Shown here: positions 62,460 to 64,000 of the stretch, in pieces
How positions within the stretch are numbered: position 1 is the first letter of the stretch
How the letters are laid out: the number at the start of each line of letters is the position of its first letter
Assembly: GCF_017355405.1 (NCBI RefSeq)
Contig: NZ_CP061177.1
Coordinates: forward strand, 620,001-684,000
Direction: 5' to 3'
Length of the DNA stretch: 64,000 nt
Source of the DNA: Roseomonas haemaphysalidis
GTDB lineage: Bacteria > Pseudomonadota > Alphaproteobacteria > Acetobacterales > Acetobacteraceae
Made by a program: the position numbers and the translations under genes
The notes under the pieces: generated by a model
What the model saw: the letters and a program-made list of their open reading frames with translations, nothing else
The model's database searches: none
What the model was told of the DNA's origin: nothing

Positions 62460-62549
62460 CGTTTTGTGAACAGAGCCACAACCAAACAGACAAGGCAGAG
62501 GTAATCAAGGAGTTTTGTCGTCAAACTTTACATATCACGACGAAATAAA
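62460..62549 (-). promoter_or_regulatory. A/T-rich gap, probable promoter of the glycan sugar operon
   Basis: A 90-bp stretch with low GC between the sugar transferase stop and the aminotransferase start, in a region where the other genes touch or overlap. It holds TTTGACGACAAAACTCC on the minus strand, including a TTGACG -35-like hexamer, but no clear -10 at the right distance. Promoter role is inferred. Confidence 0.4.
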
Positions 62550-63155
62550 TCACCCTGTGGTTGAAACTTTTTCCTGAAGAACTGGCATGGTGGCGTGACC
62601 AGGGGCACTGACCCCCTGCCCGCGCAGCAGCACCGCCACCGTGCCCGCCACCGCCCGGGCGTCCCGCGCCAGGGTCGCGCGCGGTGCCTCGGCATAAGCG
62701 GCATCGAGTTCCAGCCGCTGGTCCCAGGGCACGCTGTTGCGGCCCGCCGCCTGCGCCACGCCGGCCAAACCCGGGCGCACCCGCAGCCGCAGCCCTTGGC
62801 GCGCGGAATACCGCGACAGGTAGGCCACCGGCAGCGGCCGCGGGCCGACCAGGCTCATCTCGCCGCGCAGCACGTTGAGCAATTGGGGCAACTCGTCCAG
62901 CGCGCTGGCCCGCAAGGCCCGGCCGAAGCGCGTCAGCCGCTCCGCGTCCTCGCCCGGGCCTTCGCGCATGCTGCGGAACTTCACCAGCGTGAAGGGCACG
63001 CCGCCGCGCCCGGCGCGTTCCTGAAAAAACAGCACCGGGCGGCCCAGCGCCGCCGCCACCGCCAGCGCGGTCAGCAGCAGCAATGGCAGCAGGAGCAGCA
63101 GCGCCAGCCCGGCGCCCAGGATATCCAGGCCACGCTTGCCGAAAGCCTCATACAT
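62550..63155 (-). CDS. PglC-like phosphoglycosyl transferase (initiating sugar transferase)
   Basis: A 201-residue monotopic membrane enzyme: KRGLDILGAGLALLLLLPL forms the re-entrant helix, then RAGRGGVPFTLVKFRSMR, LDELPQLLNVLRGEMS with the catalytic Asp87-Glu88 dyad, LVGPRPLPVAYL, and RVRPGLAGVAQAAGRN. It moves a sugar-1-phosphate (likely the diamino-deoxy sugar made here) to undecaprenyl phosphate. ATG overlaps the ligase stop (ATGA). Confidence 0.93.
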   Translation of the reverse strand: MYEAFGKRGLDILGAGLALLLLLPLLLLTALAVAAALGRPVLFFQERAGRGGVPFTLVKFRSMREGPGEDAERLTRFGRALRASALDELPQLLNVLRGEMSLVGPRPLPVAYLSRYSARQGLRLRVRPGLAGVAQAAGRNSVPWDQRLELDAAYAEAPRATLARDARAVAGTVAVLLRGQGVSAPGHATMPVLQEKVSTTG

Positions 63156-64000
63156 CAGGCCGATCCTCGCCTTGTTTGATCGGCGGGCGGCAGCCATCCG
63201 CGCCGCCGCCGCGCCACCACGCCGCAGGACAGCACCAGCCCCAGGGCGAACCACACCATGCGGTTGCCCAGGTCGGTGGACACCATGGCCGCTAGCAGCA
63301 CCGGCAGCGCCAGGGCCAGCATCCGCGCCAGCCGCCCCGGCGCCATGCGCCGCAGCCGCCCCAGCGGCACCAGCACGGCGCCGCCGAAGCACAGCAGCCA
63401 GCCCAGAAGCCCCGGCACGCCGCCTTCCGCCCAGGCTTCCAGCAGGTGGTTGTGCGGGTACAGGCCGCGCCGCTCGCCATAGCCCGCCGCCAGCGTGAAG
63501 CCGCCGGTGCCGAGCCCCCAGGGCAGCGCCGCGCTGCCCCATTCCATGGCCGCCCGCCACAGGGCCGGCCGGGCGGAGCTTTCCACGTCGCCCTGGGTGA
63601 AGCGCTCCAGCGTGCGCAACCCGTCCGCCCGCGCCGGGTCCAGCAGCAGCGCGCCCAGGGCCAGCAGGCCGCCCGCCGCCACCAGCGCCACCCAGCCCAG
63701 CGCCGCCGCCGGCCGCGCCGCAGACCACAGCCGCGCCGCCGGCGCCAGCGCCACGCACAACCCGAGCGACAGCAGCGCCGTGCGCCCCCCCGGCAACAGC
63801 ACCGCCACGCCCATGGCAGCCACGTAGCCCAGCCAGAACAGCCGGCCCCGCCAGCCCGCCGCTTCCACCGCCCGCACGCCGCCCAGCCCCGCGGCACAGG
63901 CGATCACCAGCCCGGCCAGCTGGTACTGCACCCGCACCAGATCCGGATTGGCACCCACGGCACCGCCCAGCACCACCGCCCCGCTGGCCAGCCCCCAGGC
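63155..64000 (-). CDS. O-antigen ligase / WaaL-like membrane protein, C-terminal part
   Basis: The frame is open to the end of the window, so the gene's 5' end is outside; about 281 residues are visible. Multiple membrane helices, a periplasmic loop with RPALWRAAMEWGSAALPWGLGTGGF and the catalytic His region YPHNHLLEAWAEGGVPG, typical of the Wzy_C/O-antigen ligase family. It joins the finished polysaccharide to its acceptor, or polymerises repeat units. Wzy and WaaL cannot be told apart here. Confidence 0.85.
   Translation of the reverse strand, partial: AWGLASGAVVLGGAVGANPDLVRVQYQLAGLVIACAAGLGGVRAVEAAGWRGRLFWLGYVAAMGVAVLLPGGRTALLSLGLCVALAPAARLWSAARPAAALGWVALVAAGGLLALGALLLDPARADGLRTLERFTQGDVESSARPALWRAAMEWGSAALPWGLGTGGFTLAAGYGERRGLYPHNHLLEAWAEGGVPGLLGWLLCFGGAVLVPLGRLRRMAPGRLARMLALALPVLLAAMVSTDLGNRMVWFALGLVLSCGVVARRRRGWLPPADQTRRGSA

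Overview
The window looks like chromosome of a high-GC alphaproteobacterium, most likely Acetobacteraceae of the Roseomonas type. This is inferred from strong GC bias in third codon positions, a large (about 180 kDa class) NAD-glutamate dehydrogenase, a Bug/TctC-type solute-binding protein paired with an Ldh-family dehydrogenase, and general gene content. No phage, plasmid, CRISPR or intact insertion sequence was seen. Two tRNAs are present: Arg-CCT at about 2.7 kb and Ala-GGC at about 41.55 kb.

Layout. 0-1.6 kb: the end of otnK and all of otnC (four-carbon sugar-acid catabolism). 1.7-2.5 kb: a PEP-CTERM surface protein with a near-consensus sigma-54 promoter. 2.8-8.9 kb: prolyl aminopeptidase, a zinc-ribbon protein, a GfcB/YjbF-like lipoprotein, a WecA-like glycan initiation transferase, and a GST / glyoxalase-like / FkbM operon. 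9.1-15.3 kb: an ABC solute-binding protein, an M20 amidohydrolase and ftsK; repeat elements lie on both sides of each of the first two. 15.5-22.5 kb: an OmpA-like protein, a JmjC/cupin oxygenase and the giant glutamate dehydrogenase. 22.8-32.8 kb: an exporter, znuA with a Zur box, exonuclease III, a ferredoxin-NADP reductase, a repeat lipoprotein, a fasciclin protein and malic enzyme. 32.8-41.4 kb: an RlmM-like/DUF423/phosphoribosyltransferase operon, DoxX, a nitronate monooxygenase-like protein, pnp and scoAB. 41.5-52.6 kb: tRNA-Ala, adenine deaminase, a zinc-chaperone/WD40/aldo-keto reductase operon with a weak Zur-like site, a LysR/Bug/Ldh module, GST, hrcA and two coupled micro-genes. 52.7-64 kb: a one-directional surface-polysaccharide cluster whose enzymes would make amino and uronic sugars from UDP-GlcNAc, initiate a lipid-linked glycan, extend it and ligate it.

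The most unusual feature is a family of intergenic composite repeats, mostly 150-270 bp. Outer inverted arms of two types (A, around a GGGGGAAnGAATTCCCCC hairpin followed by ACCCCCATC and a T run; B, around GGGGGCnnCGCCCCC plus a GTGGCTCAGCCAC-type hairpin) flank a variable core. In several copies of both types the core holds the same palindrome, GCCnnGGGTC-N3-GACCCnnGGC, next to CAGTC/GACTG. About thirteen loci carry whole, hybrid or single-arm copies, some supplying stop codons to genes and one splitting a glycan operon. This looks like a non-autonomous MITE/REPIN-like family. I cannot tell from one window whether it has already been described.
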